Shown piece by piece: positions 37,361 through 45,128 of a stretch of DNA of 64,000 nt. The translations under genes were made by a program, and so were the position numbers. Position 1 is the stretch's first letter; each line of letters opens with the position of its first letter. Source of the DNA: Armatimonadota bacterium (lineage in GTDB: Bacteria; Armatimonadota; UBA5829). The stretch covers positions 1 to 64,000 of the forward strand of contig JAMCYN010000080.1 of assembly GCA_023474015.1 (NCBI GenBank). Direction: 5' to 3'. The notes below the pieces were generated by a model that was not told the DNA's origin, searched no databases, and saw only the letters and a list, made by a program, of their open reading frames with translations.

Positions 37361-39313
37361 ATGAATAGGCGATGTGTGGTTCTGCTGCTGCTGTTCATCG
37401 GGCTGGCGGCGTCGCTATACGTGGCGGGGCAGCGCGCCCGTGTGGAATCGGGGAACAAGGCGGTCGAGATCGTCCTCGACTACGGCGAGATTCAGCAGAT
37501 CGCGGCGTCGACGGGCAAGAGCCCTGTCCAGGTGATGCGGCGGTTTAAGGCAGCCGGGGCGACAAGCGTGGCGATTACAGAGCAAACATTGAAGGACGTA
37601 GTCGATAACGGCGAGCTTATCCCAGTGCCCCGCTTGGGCTACAGTGTAATACCGAAGGTCGGGGACGAGATAGTCCGCCGCCTGATGGTTGCGCTTCCGG
37701 ACGCGGGCAGTCGTATCCGAATCATGCACACCACGGCTATATCTCATAACAACCCTAATGGTCCCTATGCGTATATCAAGCTGGACGGCTCGCTCCCTAT
37801 TTCCTGCATAGAACAGGTGCCTCTTGGACTACCTCAAGAAGCGCTGGAAGCCGTACGGCAAGCAAGCCTCGAACCCATCGCCCGCCTCATCAACTACCCC
37901 GGTGTCACGCCCGCAGCCATCAACGCGATCCTAAAAGACGTTAAGTCCCAGGGCGTCAACAAGATCATCTTCTTTGGCGATCAAGTGCTAGGCTTCAAGG
38001 GCGCGGTGGACGATACCGCCAAGGCCCTCATCGACAACGGTCTCTACTTCGGCAGGGTCGAGTTCTCTAAGCAAAAGGGCGAGTTGAAACTCGCGGACAA
38101 GGCTCGGTCGAATGTGCTGGTCGTGCACAGCATAACCGCCGAAGAGATGCCTAAGCTCGACCAGTCAAGCATTATGGAACGCTTCCAGCGCGGCGTGCGC
38201 GAGCGAGGCGTGCGGATGTGCTACGTGCGTATGTATGACACCGCCTCGGACGACCTCATAGGCAAGAACGCGGATTACGTTAGATCAATCGCTCGGTATA
38301 TCGAGAAGGCGGGATACCAGATGAAGAGCGCGCACCCCATGGGCGAGGTGAGTGTGCCGAAGGCGATGCGCATTCTCGCGGGCATCGGTGTTGCCGCCGG
38401 GGCGCTGCTTCTGATTCTTTCGATATTCGATCTATTCGCCGGGGCGTTTATCGCCTGGGCCATAGTGATGCTTGTGATCTGCGCGGGGCTGGTGGGCGCG
38501 GGCGAGACGGGCCGCAAGCTGGTGGCTCTGCTCTCGGCGCTGGTCTTTCCGACCCTTGCGATCATCAATTCGACCCGCTCCACGCCTGAGTCACCGAGCG
38601 CGGTACCAGGCCTCGTATGGAAGACCCTGGGAAGGCTCGCGATGGCGATACTTACGGCATCCGTGGGCGGGCTGCTGATAGTCGGGCTATTGAGCCAGCG
38701 TGACTTCATGCTCCGCATTAATCAATTCATGGGCGTCAAGGCGGCGCACCTGCTTCCGGTCGTGATTCTTGCGGCGATTTACGCCGGAGGCATCGCCTGG
38801 AAGAGCGACAAGTGGGCCGAGCAAAAGACCCGACTGATCGAACGCTATCGAGCGCTGGCGGCGAACCCGATTTTGGTGTGGCAGGCTGTGGGGATGCTGT
38901 TCGCGCTGGTGATTGTGGGCCTCATGGTCGCAAGGTCAGGCAACGACGCCGGGCTGGAGGTCAGCTCATTGGAGCTTAAGTTCAGGTCAATCCTGGACAA
39001 GGTGCTCTTCGTCCGGCCTCGAACCAAGGAGTTCCTGATCGGCTACCCCGCATTGGTCCTCGGTATAGCTCTCGCGCTCAGGGGACGCAGAGAGTGGGCC
39101 GCGCCGCTGGTGGTGATCGGCTCCATCGGAGTCATATCGGCGTTGAACACATTCTGTCACATACACACGCCGCTTACGCTTAGCCTCGTCAGGGTCATTA
39201 ACGGGGCCGTGCTCGGCGCGATAGTAGGGCTGATAGTGCTTCGCATATTCGGCGTCTCACGTATTGAATCACGAAAGAACGAAAGGAACGAAAACACGAA
39301 AGGAATGGATTAG
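37361..39313 (+). CDS. DUF5693 membrane protein
   Basis: This 650-aa protein has an N-terminal signal-anchor (CVVLLLLFIGLAASLYVA), a soluble domain of about 290 residues (AVEIVLDYGEIQQIAASTG; INKIIFFGDQVLGFKG) and a C-terminal region with about eight membrane segments. This is the DUF5693 arrangement. It is regularly found just upstream of csaB, as here, hinting at a role in cell-wall polymer modification or export. The last 16 residues (RIESRKNERNENTKGMD) are encoded by a heptad-repeat arm, so the tail may have been acquired from the repeat. Confidence 0.82.
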   Translation: MNRRCVVLLLLFIGLAASLYVAGQRARVESGNKAVEIVLDYGEIQQIAASTGKSPVQVMRRFKAAGATSVAITEQTLKDVVDNGELIPVPRLGYSVIPKVGDEIVRRLMVALPDAGSRIRIMHTTAISHNNPNGPYAYIKLDGSLPISCIEQVPLGLPQEALEAVRQASLEPIARLINYPGVTPAAINAILKDVKSQGVNKIIFFGDQVLGFKGAVDDTAKALIDNGLYFGRVEFSKQKGELKLADKARSNVLVVHSITAEEMPKLDQSSIMERFQRGVRERGVRMCYVRMYDTASDDLIGKNADYVRSIARYIEKAGYQMKSAHPMGEVSVPKAMRILAGIGVAAGALLLILSIFDLFAGAFIAWAIVMLVICAGLVGAGETGRKLVALLSALVFPTLAIINSTRSTPESPSAVPGLVWKTLGRLAMAILTASVGGLLIVGLLSQRDFMLRINQFMGVKAAHLLPVVILAAIYAGGIAWKSDKWAEQKTRLIERYRALAANPILVWQAVGMLFALVIVGLMVARSGNDAGLEVSSLELKFRSILDKVLFVRPRTKEFLIGYPALVLGIALALRGRREWAAPLVVIGSIGVISALNTFCHIHTPLTLSLVRVINGAVLGAIVGLIVLRIFGVSRIESRKNERNENTKGMD

Positions 39314-39507
39314 TACCCCGTAAGCCCTGAGTAGGCCCCAAGGCCGTATCGAAGGGCAACCGGCCCTTCGATACGCCCACCAGGCTTCTCAAGAATAGAT
39401 AACTCCTACTGGGCTACTCAGGACCTACGGGTATCTGTACCGCCAGACCTAATACCTGTACTCTATTCTCTATTTCGTGCTTTCATATCTTTCGTCCTTT
39501 CGTGATT
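39267..39507. repeat. Three-layer nested palindrome between DUF5693 and csaB
   Basis: The outer arms contain ACGAAAG-type units (39267-39301 and 39473-39507). The middle arms TACCCCGTA..CCTGAGTAG (39314-39338) and CTACTCAGG..TACGGGTA (39411-39433) pair. The inner hairpin has arms CGTATCGAAGGGC (39345-39357) and GCCCTTCGATACG (39363-39375). The outer left arm extends into the DUF5693 coding end. Confidence 0.75.
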
Positions 39508-39538
39508 AAAGAGCCCACCTGCAAGATTGATCAGAGGA

Positions 39539-40621
39539 ATGGTAGTAAAACCAAAACGCATCGTCATATCAGGCTACTACGGCTTCGGGAACACCGGGGA
39601 TGAGGCGGTGCTCGCGGGGATTCTTGCCACGTTCAAGCAGGTCGGGATTGACGCTGAGGTGACGGTCCTCTCCGCCGACCCCGCGCGCACGATGGCCGAG
39701 CATCCGAATGTAATCTCCATTCACCGCTATAGCCCCGCCGCCCTGATCAAGGCAATCCACGGGGCCGACCTCTTGATCAGCGGGGGAGGAAGCCTGTTTC
39801 AGGATGTTACCAGCGCGCGCTCGGTGCGCTACTATCTTTTCGTGCTCCAACTCGCCCATCTGCTCGGGCGGAAGAGCATGATCTACGCTCAGGGAGTCGG
39901 CCCGCTCGTTAGGCCGGGTATCAGGTCCGCCGTGGCTCGAACCCTTAATCGGGTGAGTGTCATCACCGTCCGCGACCCCGAATCGAAGGCTCTGCTGGAG
40001 GAGATCGATGTCAAGCGGCCGCCCGTAAGGCTCAGCGCGGACCCGTCGTTTATGATCGAGCCTGATCTCGATACCGCCGACCGCATTATTGATGAGGCGG
40101 GGCTCACGGGTAAGCCTGTCATAGGCGTCTCTCTGAGGCCGTGGAAAGAAACCGGCCAGTGGCTCCGGCACGCAACACGAGGGATCGAAGAAGCCTGCGC
40201 GCAACTCGGCGTTACCCCAGCGATTATCCCGATGCAGGAGGCTGAAGATGTCCCCATGTGCGAGACGATAAAGGGCGGTGTAACGCTCAGGGGTGGGGGC
40301 CGACCGCGCGTCATTAAGGGAATCATCTCACGGTGCGGACTTGTGGTCGGGATGCGGCTCCATGCCCTGATACTTGCCACCGGCGAAGGTGTGCCGTTCG
40401 TTCCGATAGTCTACGATCCGAAGGTCGCGTCGTTTGCCTCAGTCGTGAGTCGGGTGGATAGTGTCGATATCGATTCGCTTGAGGCCGAGCCACTGCGGGA
40501 CGTGATCACGGCTGCCTGGTCGGAGCGTGAGGCGCGCGCCTCCAGGCTAATCCGAAAGGCGTCGGAGCTCAAGCGGATGGCTATGATATCCGGCGAGGCC
40601 GCGCGCGAACTGCTCGGATAG
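39539..40621 (+). CDS. csaB: Polysaccharide pyruvyl transferase CsaB
   Basis: CsaB adds pyruvate ketal groups to a cell-wall polymer, which anchors SLH-domain proteins in many bacteria. RIVISGYYGFGNTGDEAVLAG opens the first Rossmann-like domain. ADLLISGGGSLFQDVTS, MIYAQGVGPL and VVGMRLHALILA, with the conserved Arg and His, are family boxes. At about 360 aa it is full length. ATG 39539 is favoured although the ribosome site is poor; an in-frame TTG lies at 39527. The DUF5693 neighbour supports the call. Confidence 0.9.
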   Translation: MVVKPKRIVISGYYGFGNTGDEAVLAGILATFKQVGIDAEVTVLSADPARTMAEHPNVISIHRYSPAALIKAIHGADLLISGGGSLFQDVTSARSVRYYLFVLQLAHLLGRKSMIYAQGVGPLVRPGIRSAVARTLNRVSVITVRDPESKALLEEIDVKRPPVRLSADPSFMIEPDLDTADRIIDEAGLTGKPVIGVSLRPWKETGQWLRHATRGIEEACAQLGVTPAIIPMQEAEDVPMCETIKGGVTLRGGGRPRVIKGIISRCGLVVGMRLHALILATGEGVPFVPIVYDPKVASFASVVSRVDSVDIDSLEAEPLRDVITAAWSEREARASRLIRKASELKRMAMISGEAARELLG

Positions 40622-40670
40622 AGGAACATTGAGAGTCTAAACAGAGTCATAAGTACGTGGTTGGGCCACA

Positions 40671-40828
40671 GGCAATAGGCAACAGTTAGTGTCCATATGC
40701 ATCGGGAAGCAGTTTACCCCGACGCGCGCGCTTCGTATGGAGGTATGCTTCGGGGCAAAAAGCTCCCCGAAGCATATATGCAGGGATTGCTTCCCCTCTG
40801 TTCCCTATTCCCTGTTCCCTAATCCCTA
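40671..40828. repeat. Heptad-arm element with two CTTCGGG hairpins
   Basis: Arm 1 is GGCAATA and GGCAACA (40671-40684). Arm 2 has four units of TTCCCTR/ATCCCTA (40801-40828). Between the arms are two members of the ATGCTTCGGG family (40697-40726 and 40744-40776). The region holds no gene. Confidence 0.7.
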
Positions 40829-40831
40829 TGC

Positions 40832-40837
40832 TATAAT
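40832..40837 (+). promoter_or_regulatory. Extended -10 promoter of the CpR-domain lipoprotein
   Basis: TGCTATAAT forms an extended -10 (TGnTATAAT). No clear -35 is present, because the upstream sequence is the heptad array, which ends at the -10. The leader to ATG 40880 is about 36 bases. Confidence 0.5.
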
Positions 40838-40879
40838 TGTCGGGTTGTGACTCGTGTTATCATCGAGGAGAAATTGGTA

Positions 40880-41749
40880 ATGAACAAAGTGCTGAAATCA
40901 TTCTGCGCTGTCTTGGCGGCGTTGATAGTCGGGCTTGCAGGCTGCGGCGGTGGCGGTGGAACGACGACCTCGTCGGGCAGTACCGGAGGCACGACGCCCC
41001 CATTGGGCCAGAGTCGTGTGATCACCGGCAGGGTCGTGAGCACGGCCTCTAACTCCCCCGGGGTGGCAGGCGTTATCGTGAGGCTCGGTGACACCGATGT
41101 CACGGGGACTACCGATTCGGTCGGGAACTTCACGCTCAATCTGGGCACGCTGGACATCCCGTCGTTCATCCAAGTGGACCCGTCCACGGCGGGCAGCGGT
41201 TATTCCAAGGAATATACGGTTACCTTAAACGACCAGCAGTACCCATCCGAAGGGATCGACATACCGGTCAATGTCCGCAACGAAGTCGCCACGGCCATGG
41301 GCACTATGACGGTCGTCTATCTCGATCCCAACTCGGATACTCCCCCTTCGGGAAGCATCTATCCGAGCTACGATACTGTGATTGTGGGCCGGGTGATCAG
41401 GTCTGATACCCTGGCGGGCGTCGCGGGCGTGACTGTCAGGTTCGGCACGGCTCTGGCCGTCACGACGGGTCAGAAAGGCTACTTCGCCGTGAACCTCGGC
41501 AGGGACGCGGCAGTGCTCCCGCTGTTCCCGACCGGTTCCCTGACATTCTCAATAGACAGCTCCACCGCGGGTACGACGTATCCGAGCACTCTGGAGGTCC
41601 AGTATTCGAGCCAGTTCTACACTCAGAGCGCCATACCCGTGCCCGACGATGTGATTCAGCGCAGATCGTCCGACCTCGGCACGCTGAGCTTGCAGGTCGG
41701 GAGTTCGGACAGCGGTGGCGGAAGCGGCCCTCCTGCTCCTCCGCTCTAG
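40880..41749 (+). CDS. Lipoprotein with two carboxypeptidase-regulatory-like domains
   Basis: The signal peptide is MNKVLKSFCAVLAALIVG with lipobox LAGC. A low-complexity Gly/Thr/Ser linker follows. Then there are two beta-sandwich repeats: ITGRVVSTASNSPGVAGVIV...TTDSVGNFTLNLG and IVGRVIRSDTLAGVAGVTV...TTGQKGYFAVNLG, the CpR/DUF1416-like surface-protein module. It is 289 aa. It is probably exposed at the cell envelope as an adhesive or structural protein; nothing indicates catalysis. Confidence 0.78.
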   Translation: MNKVLKSFCAVLAALIVGLAGCGGGGGTTTSSGSTGGTTPPLGQSRVITGRVVSTASNSPGVAGVIVRLGDTDVTGTTDSVGNFTLNLGTLDIPSFIQVDPSTAGSGYSKEYTVTLNDQQYPSEGIDIPVNVRNEVATAMGTMTVVYLDPNSDTPPSGSIYPSYDTVIVGRVIRSDTLAGVAGVTVRFGTALAVTTGQKGYFAVNLGRDAAVLPLFPTGSLTFSIDSSTAGTTYPSTLEVQYSSQFYTQSAIPVPDDVIQRRSSDLGTLSLQVGSSDSGGGSGPPAPPL

Positions 41750-41783
41750 GCGCGAAGCGTGAGATTGGCTGGGAAGGAAGTTT

Positions 41784-41855
41784 TCAGTTGACAGTTATCA
41801 GTTGAAGGGAAGACCTCTTCCGAACTGACAACTGACAACCGTTAACTGTCAACTG
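41784..41855. repeat. Heptad-arm hairpin (CAGTTGA unit)
   Basis: Arm 1 is TCAGTTG, ACAGTTA, TCAGTTG (41784-41804). The core is GAAGGGAAGACCTCTTC. Arm 2 is AACTGAC twice, AACCGTT, AACTGTC and AACTG (41823-41855). The arms end ten bases before the lptC start. Confidence 0.8.
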
Positions 41856-41864
41856 GCTTCCTGC

Positions 41865-42455
41865 ATGAGGCAAATGAGACGATCATTATACCTCGGTCTG
41901 GTAATAGCGGCGGCGGTGCTCCTGGTGAGCATCGTCGCCTTCAAACGTTACCTCCCATACGCCAATATCAACTTCAATCTTAGGCAACCGCCGCCGGTCG
42001 TGCTGGCGATGGAGGACGCCTACCTGGTCGGGCTCGGGCACAACGGCAAACTCTGGAGCACGAAGGCCCGCAGTGTCGAAATCGCCCAGAACCGCTCAAC
42101 CACAATCCTTACCGGCATCCACGACGGCAAGATATTCGACAAGGATAAGATCGCGCTGCGGGTAAAGGCGGGGCACGCGGTGTACGATACTTATAGCAGG
42201 AACCTCGATCTCTCGGAGGGCATCCTGGTCGAGGGTACGGACCGACAGCGGATCACCGGCGCGGGCGCAAGCTGGAACTCCGCTACCTCGACTTTGCGTA
42301 GCATTGGACGTGTGAGCTTCGAGACGGCATCGAGCAAAGTCACCACCGACAGGTTGTTGATGGATTTGAATAAGAAGGAACTCGAGATGTGGGACATCCA
42401 CATGTCGTTCAATTTGAATGAACTGGCAAATGGAGCGGCGACGAATGCGCGGTAG
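41865..42455 (+). CDS. lptC: LptC-like periplasmic protein
   Basis: An N-terminal membrane segment (YLGLVIAAAVLLVSIVAF) precedes a beta-jellyroll of about 160 residues (LWSTKARSVEIAQNRSTTIL, LTGIHDGKIFDKDKIALRVKAGHAVYD) typical of LptC/OstA-like bridges that carry lipopolysaccharide to the outer membrane. It is 196 aa. ATG 41865 lacks a good ribosome site; ATG 41874 is the alternative. It overlaps the next gene, an LptA-like protein, by 11 bases. Confidence 0.75.
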   Translation: MRQMRRSLYLGLVIAAAVLLVSIVAFKRYLPYANINFNLRQPPPVVLAMEDAYLVGLGHNGKLWSTKARSVEIAQNRSTTILTGIHDGKIFDKDKIALRVKAGHAVYDTYSRNLDLSEGILVEGTDRQRITGAGASWNSATSTLRSIGRVSFETASSKVTTDRLLMDLNKKELEMWDIHMSFNLNELANGAATNAR

Positions 42456-43203
42456 AGTCATACTGGTTGCACTGGTAATGTTGGGCCTGATCGGGCTGTC
42501 TCTTGGTCCGACAATCTTCGCGCAGCAACCGCAAGAGCCTATATCCGCCGCCAAGTCGAAGGACGACGGCTGGAGCTTGGTGGAAGGGCATGCGGACTAT
42601 TGGAAGACCCAGTGGGGCGAACAGAAGGTCACACTGATGAAGGGCCATGTCAGGTTCGTGCACAAGGACACCATGCTGGCGTCCGATCTGATCGAATACG
42701 ACAAGCCAACGCAGGTCGCCGTATCGCCCGGCATGGTCACCATCACCAATCCGGAATGCGACATCAAGGGAGTCAAGGGCACGGCCTACTTCAAGAAGAA
42801 GCTGGGAGTTATCGAAGGCAGCGTGGAGATGCTCGTCAAACCCAAGCAGACCGAGGCAGAGAAATCCGACAAGGACTCGGTGGCCAAGTTCAAGACTCCG
42901 ACCTCCATCACCTGCGAAAAACTAGAGTATTTCTACAAGGACAAGGTCGCCAGCGCCACCGGGGGAGTCGTGTTCAAGCAAGAGAAACGCACGGCCAGCG
43001 CGGACAAGGCGGTCTACGATCAGAAGAAAGAAATCCTCACCCTCACCGGCAACGTGAAAGGCTCCGACGAGGACGGCCAGACGTTCAACAGCCCCAGCAA
43101 GGTGGTAATGTGCCTCAAGAAGGGCGAGGAGTGGATAGAAGTCCAAAACGCCAACACGAAGTTCAAGATAGATTTGGGCGAAGAAGAGGGCAAGAAAGAA
43201 TAG
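42445..43203 (+). CDS. lptA: LptA/OstA-like periplasmic protein
   Basis: The signal peptide MRGRVILVALVMLGLIGLSLG ends in a FAQQP cleavage site. Repeated beta-strand segments (LMKGHVRFVHKDTMLASDLIEYD; GVVFKQEKRTASADKAVYDQKKEILTLTGNVKG) are the OstA/LptA signature. It is 252 aa, longer than E. coli LptA. With the LptC-like neighbour it would form part of a lipopolysaccharide bridge between inner and outer membrane, supporting a diderm envelope. The ATG is preceded by GGAG. Confidence 0.8.
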   Translation: MRGRVILVALVMLGLIGLSLGPTIFAQQPQEPISAAKSKDDGWSLVEGHADYWKTQWGEQKVTLMKGHVRFVHKDTMLASDLIEYDKPTQVAVSPGMVTITNPECDIKGVKGTAYFKKKLGVIEGSVEMLVKPKQTEAEKSDKDSVAKFKTPTSITCEKLEYFYKDKVASATGGVVFKQEKRTASADKAVYDQKKEILTLTGNVKGSDEDGQTFNSPSKVVMCLKKGEEWIEVQNANTKFKIDLGEEEGKKE

Positions 43204-43207
43204 TGGG

Positions 43208-43960
43208 TCAGCCCTTGGCCGGCCTCCGGTAAACCGCCAGCACAACGACCACCGCAGCGACCACCATCACAACACTCACCGCCTGCGCCTGCGTCAGCCC
43301 GAAAGCCCATAGCTCCGCCGAAAAGCCCTTGCGTGGGAACTCGATCAGGAACCGATAGACCCCGTAAAGCCCTAGGTAACCGACAAATATGAACCCCGGT
43401 GCGCGTTTCATCTTTTCCAGCCTGGTGAGAATTGCGAAGATCAGGAGGCTGGCGATGAATGCGTAGATTTGCGTCGGGTGCGATGGCGGGGTAAGCGTGC
43501 CGTGCTCGTGGAATCGCACTCCCCACGGCAGGGTCGTCGGAGAACCGTAGCAGCAGCCGTTGAGGAAGCAGCCGATCCGGGTGAACGCATAGCTTATCGC
43601 CAGAGACGGCGACAGCAAATCCGCGCACTTCAGGAACGAGAGCCCAACTATCTTCGTGTAGATCAAGGCCGCCAGCACGGCGAAGAACACCCCGCCGTGG
43701 AAGCTCAGCCCACCGTTCCATACGGAGAAGAAATCCCGGAAGCTCTCCGTGGTGGGGTTAATAAGAATGAAAACTAGCCTCGCGCCGAGCACGCCGCTTA
43801 AAAGGGTAATAATCCCCAGGTCATAGACGCACTCCGGCTCGATGCCCCGGCTCTTCGACACTCTGCTCGCCCGCCACAACCCGAGCGCGAACCCCACGAC
43901 CATCATCAGGCCGTAGGCTCGAATGGGAACACCGAAGATTTTGAAAAGAGTGGATCGCAT
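43208..43960 (-). CDS. lgt: Prolipoprotein diacylglyceryl transferase
   Basis: This membrane enzyme adds diacylglycerol to the lipobox Cys of prolipoproteins, the first step of lipoprotein maturation. It has about seven hydrophobic segments, the Lgt signature RIGCFLNGCCYG and HPTQIY. At 250 aa it is full length. Together with lspA downstream on the same strand it completes two maturation steps, and several lipoproteins are encoded nearby. Confidence 0.95.
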   Translation of the reverse strand: MRSTLFKIFGVPIRAYGLMMVVGFALGLWRASRVSKSRGIEPECVYDLGIITLLSGVLGARLVFILINPTTESFRDFFSVWNGGLSFHGGVFFAVLAALIYTKIVGLSFLKCADLLSPSLAISYAFTRIGCFLNGCCYGSPTTLPWGVRFHEHGTLTPPSHPTQIYAFIASLLIFAILTRLEKMKRAPGFIFVGYLGLYGVYRFLIEFPRKGFSAELWAFGLTQAQAVSVVMVVAAVVVVLAVYRRPAKG

Positions 43961-43994
43961 CCTGACCCTTATGCTGTCATATTGAAGCCGTAAT

Positions 43995-44105
43995 CCTTGT
44001 CATTCTGAGGAGGAACGACGAAGAATCTGCTTTGCACTGAAGGCCCCGATGATGACGAAGGCTCGGTTCAAAGCAGATGTTTCGACTTCTCTCAGCATGA
44101 CAAGA
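43995..44105. repeat. CATTCTGAG element
   Basis: It begins CCTTGTCATTCTGAG and ends CTCAGCATGACAAG, with a GAAGAATCTGCTTTG segment inside. The matching copies are 4798-4905 and 61781-61884. It occupies the lspA-lgt spacer, which contains no gene. Confidence 0.7.
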
Positions 44106-44168
44106 TTACTGCCTTCGTGCTTTAGCCGACACATTCCTTAACAACCCAAAGTGTTAAACCTGCCCCCT

Positions 44169-44660
44169 TTAGGCCCTGCGTTTCTCCAGTATATATACGT
44201 GGAGAAACAGCAAAGCGGCTCCCAGCACCACGGCAATGTCGGCTATGTTGAATGTCGGCCAGGCGCGCAGTTGGCCGCCGATGTTGATGTGGAAGCTCAG
44301 AAAATCTGTCACGGCCCTGCCCGGCAGCAGGAGACGGTCTATAAGGTTCCCCAGCGCGCCGCCCAGGAGCAGACCAAGTCCCACCGTCAGCGCGCGTGAA
44401 TCAGGCCCTTGCCTGCGGAGCCGCACAATGGCGAATATTGCCACCAATGCCACCACCATGAATAGCGGCGCCCAGTTCGGCAAGATACCGAACGCCGCGC
44501 CTGTGTTGAAACTCAGCCGCAGGTCGAAGAAGCCCGGGATTACCGTTACCGGCATATCCGGTTCGAGCGTGCCCCGGGCGATGGCCTTAGTGACCTGGTC
44601 GACGACAACCGCTGAGGCCGCCGTGGCGTAAAAAAGCGCACTTTTGCCTGCGGGGGTCAA
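44169..44660 (-). CDS. lspA: Lipoprotein signal peptidase II
   Basis: This aspartic protease in the membrane cleaves the signal peptide of lipidated prolipoproteins. Four hydrophobic segments are visible. The catalytic Asp residues are in ALGNLIDRLL and FNIADIAVVLG. FNTGAAFGI is also conserved. It is 163 aa. The start is TTG 44660, directly after the DksA-like gene's stop, with GAGAGG seven bases upstream. Confidence 0.93.
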   Translation of the reverse strand: MTPAGKSALFYATAASAVVVDQVTKAIARGTLEPDMPVTVIPGFFDLRLSFNTGAAFGILPNWAPLFMVVALVAIFAIVRLRRQGPDSRALTVGLGLLLGGALGNLIDRLLLPGRAVTDFLSFHINIGGQLRAWPTFNIADIAVVLGAALLFLHVYILEKRRA

Positions 44661-44661
44661 A

Positions 44662-45021
44662 TCATCGCCTCTCTATGGCTTCCTGGCAGTTGATACACAG
44701 CGTGGCGTAGGGAATCGCCCGTAGCCTGTCGGGGTTGATCGGCGCGTCGCAGCGGTCGCAGCGCCCGTAGGAGCCGTCGTCGATCTTGCGCAGCGCCTCG
44801 TCAATCTGCTCGATCAGGCCCTTGAAGTTCTCGTCTAGCGCAAACTCCTTGGTGCGCTCATAAGTCTCCGTACCCTGGTCGCCGGGATGTTGATCATAAT
44901 TGGCAAGCTCCGAGCCTAGATCGCTAAGGTCCAGCAATCGGGCGCGTCGCTCCAAATCCAGCCGGTCACGCTCCGCCAGGAGGAGCTTCCTGTATTTAAC
45001 TATATCAAGCTCTTTAGCCAT
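44662..45021 (-). CDS. DksA/TraR-family zinc-finger protein
   Basis: A coiled-coil hairpin (YRKLLLAERDRLDLERRARLL) is followed by the C4 zinc finger GRCDRCDAPI...CINCQEAI. This is the DksA/TraR or YteA pattern; such proteins bind RNA polymerase near the secondary channel and adjust transcription. It is 119 aa. It lies between ileS and lspA, a position seen for related proteins in other bacteria. The acidic tip residues that matter for DksA activity cannot be judged with confidence. Confidence 0.85.
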   Translation of the reverse strand: MAKELDIVKYRKLLLAERDRLDLERRARLLDLSDLGSELANYDQHPGDQGTETYERTKEFALDENFKGLIEQIDEALRKIDDGSYGRCDRCDAPINPDRLRAIPYATLCINCQEAIERR

Positions 45022-45040
45022 ATCGTTTCTCCGGAAGGAA

Positions 45041-45120
45041 GTTACGGGTTTGCGAGTTACGAGTTACGGGTTGGGAACGGACTCCCTTCAACTCGATAAC
45101 TCGTTAACCCGCAACTCGAA
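45041..45120. repeat. Heptad-arm hairpin (GTTACGG unit)
   Basis: Arm 1 has GTTACGG/GTTACGA units (45041-45069) with one eight-base step. The core is GGGAACGGACTCCCTTC. Arm 2 has AACTCGA-type units (45090-45120) with two eight-base steps. It lies between ileS and the DksA-like gene. Confidence 0.75.
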
Positions 45121-45128
45121 ACCAATTC

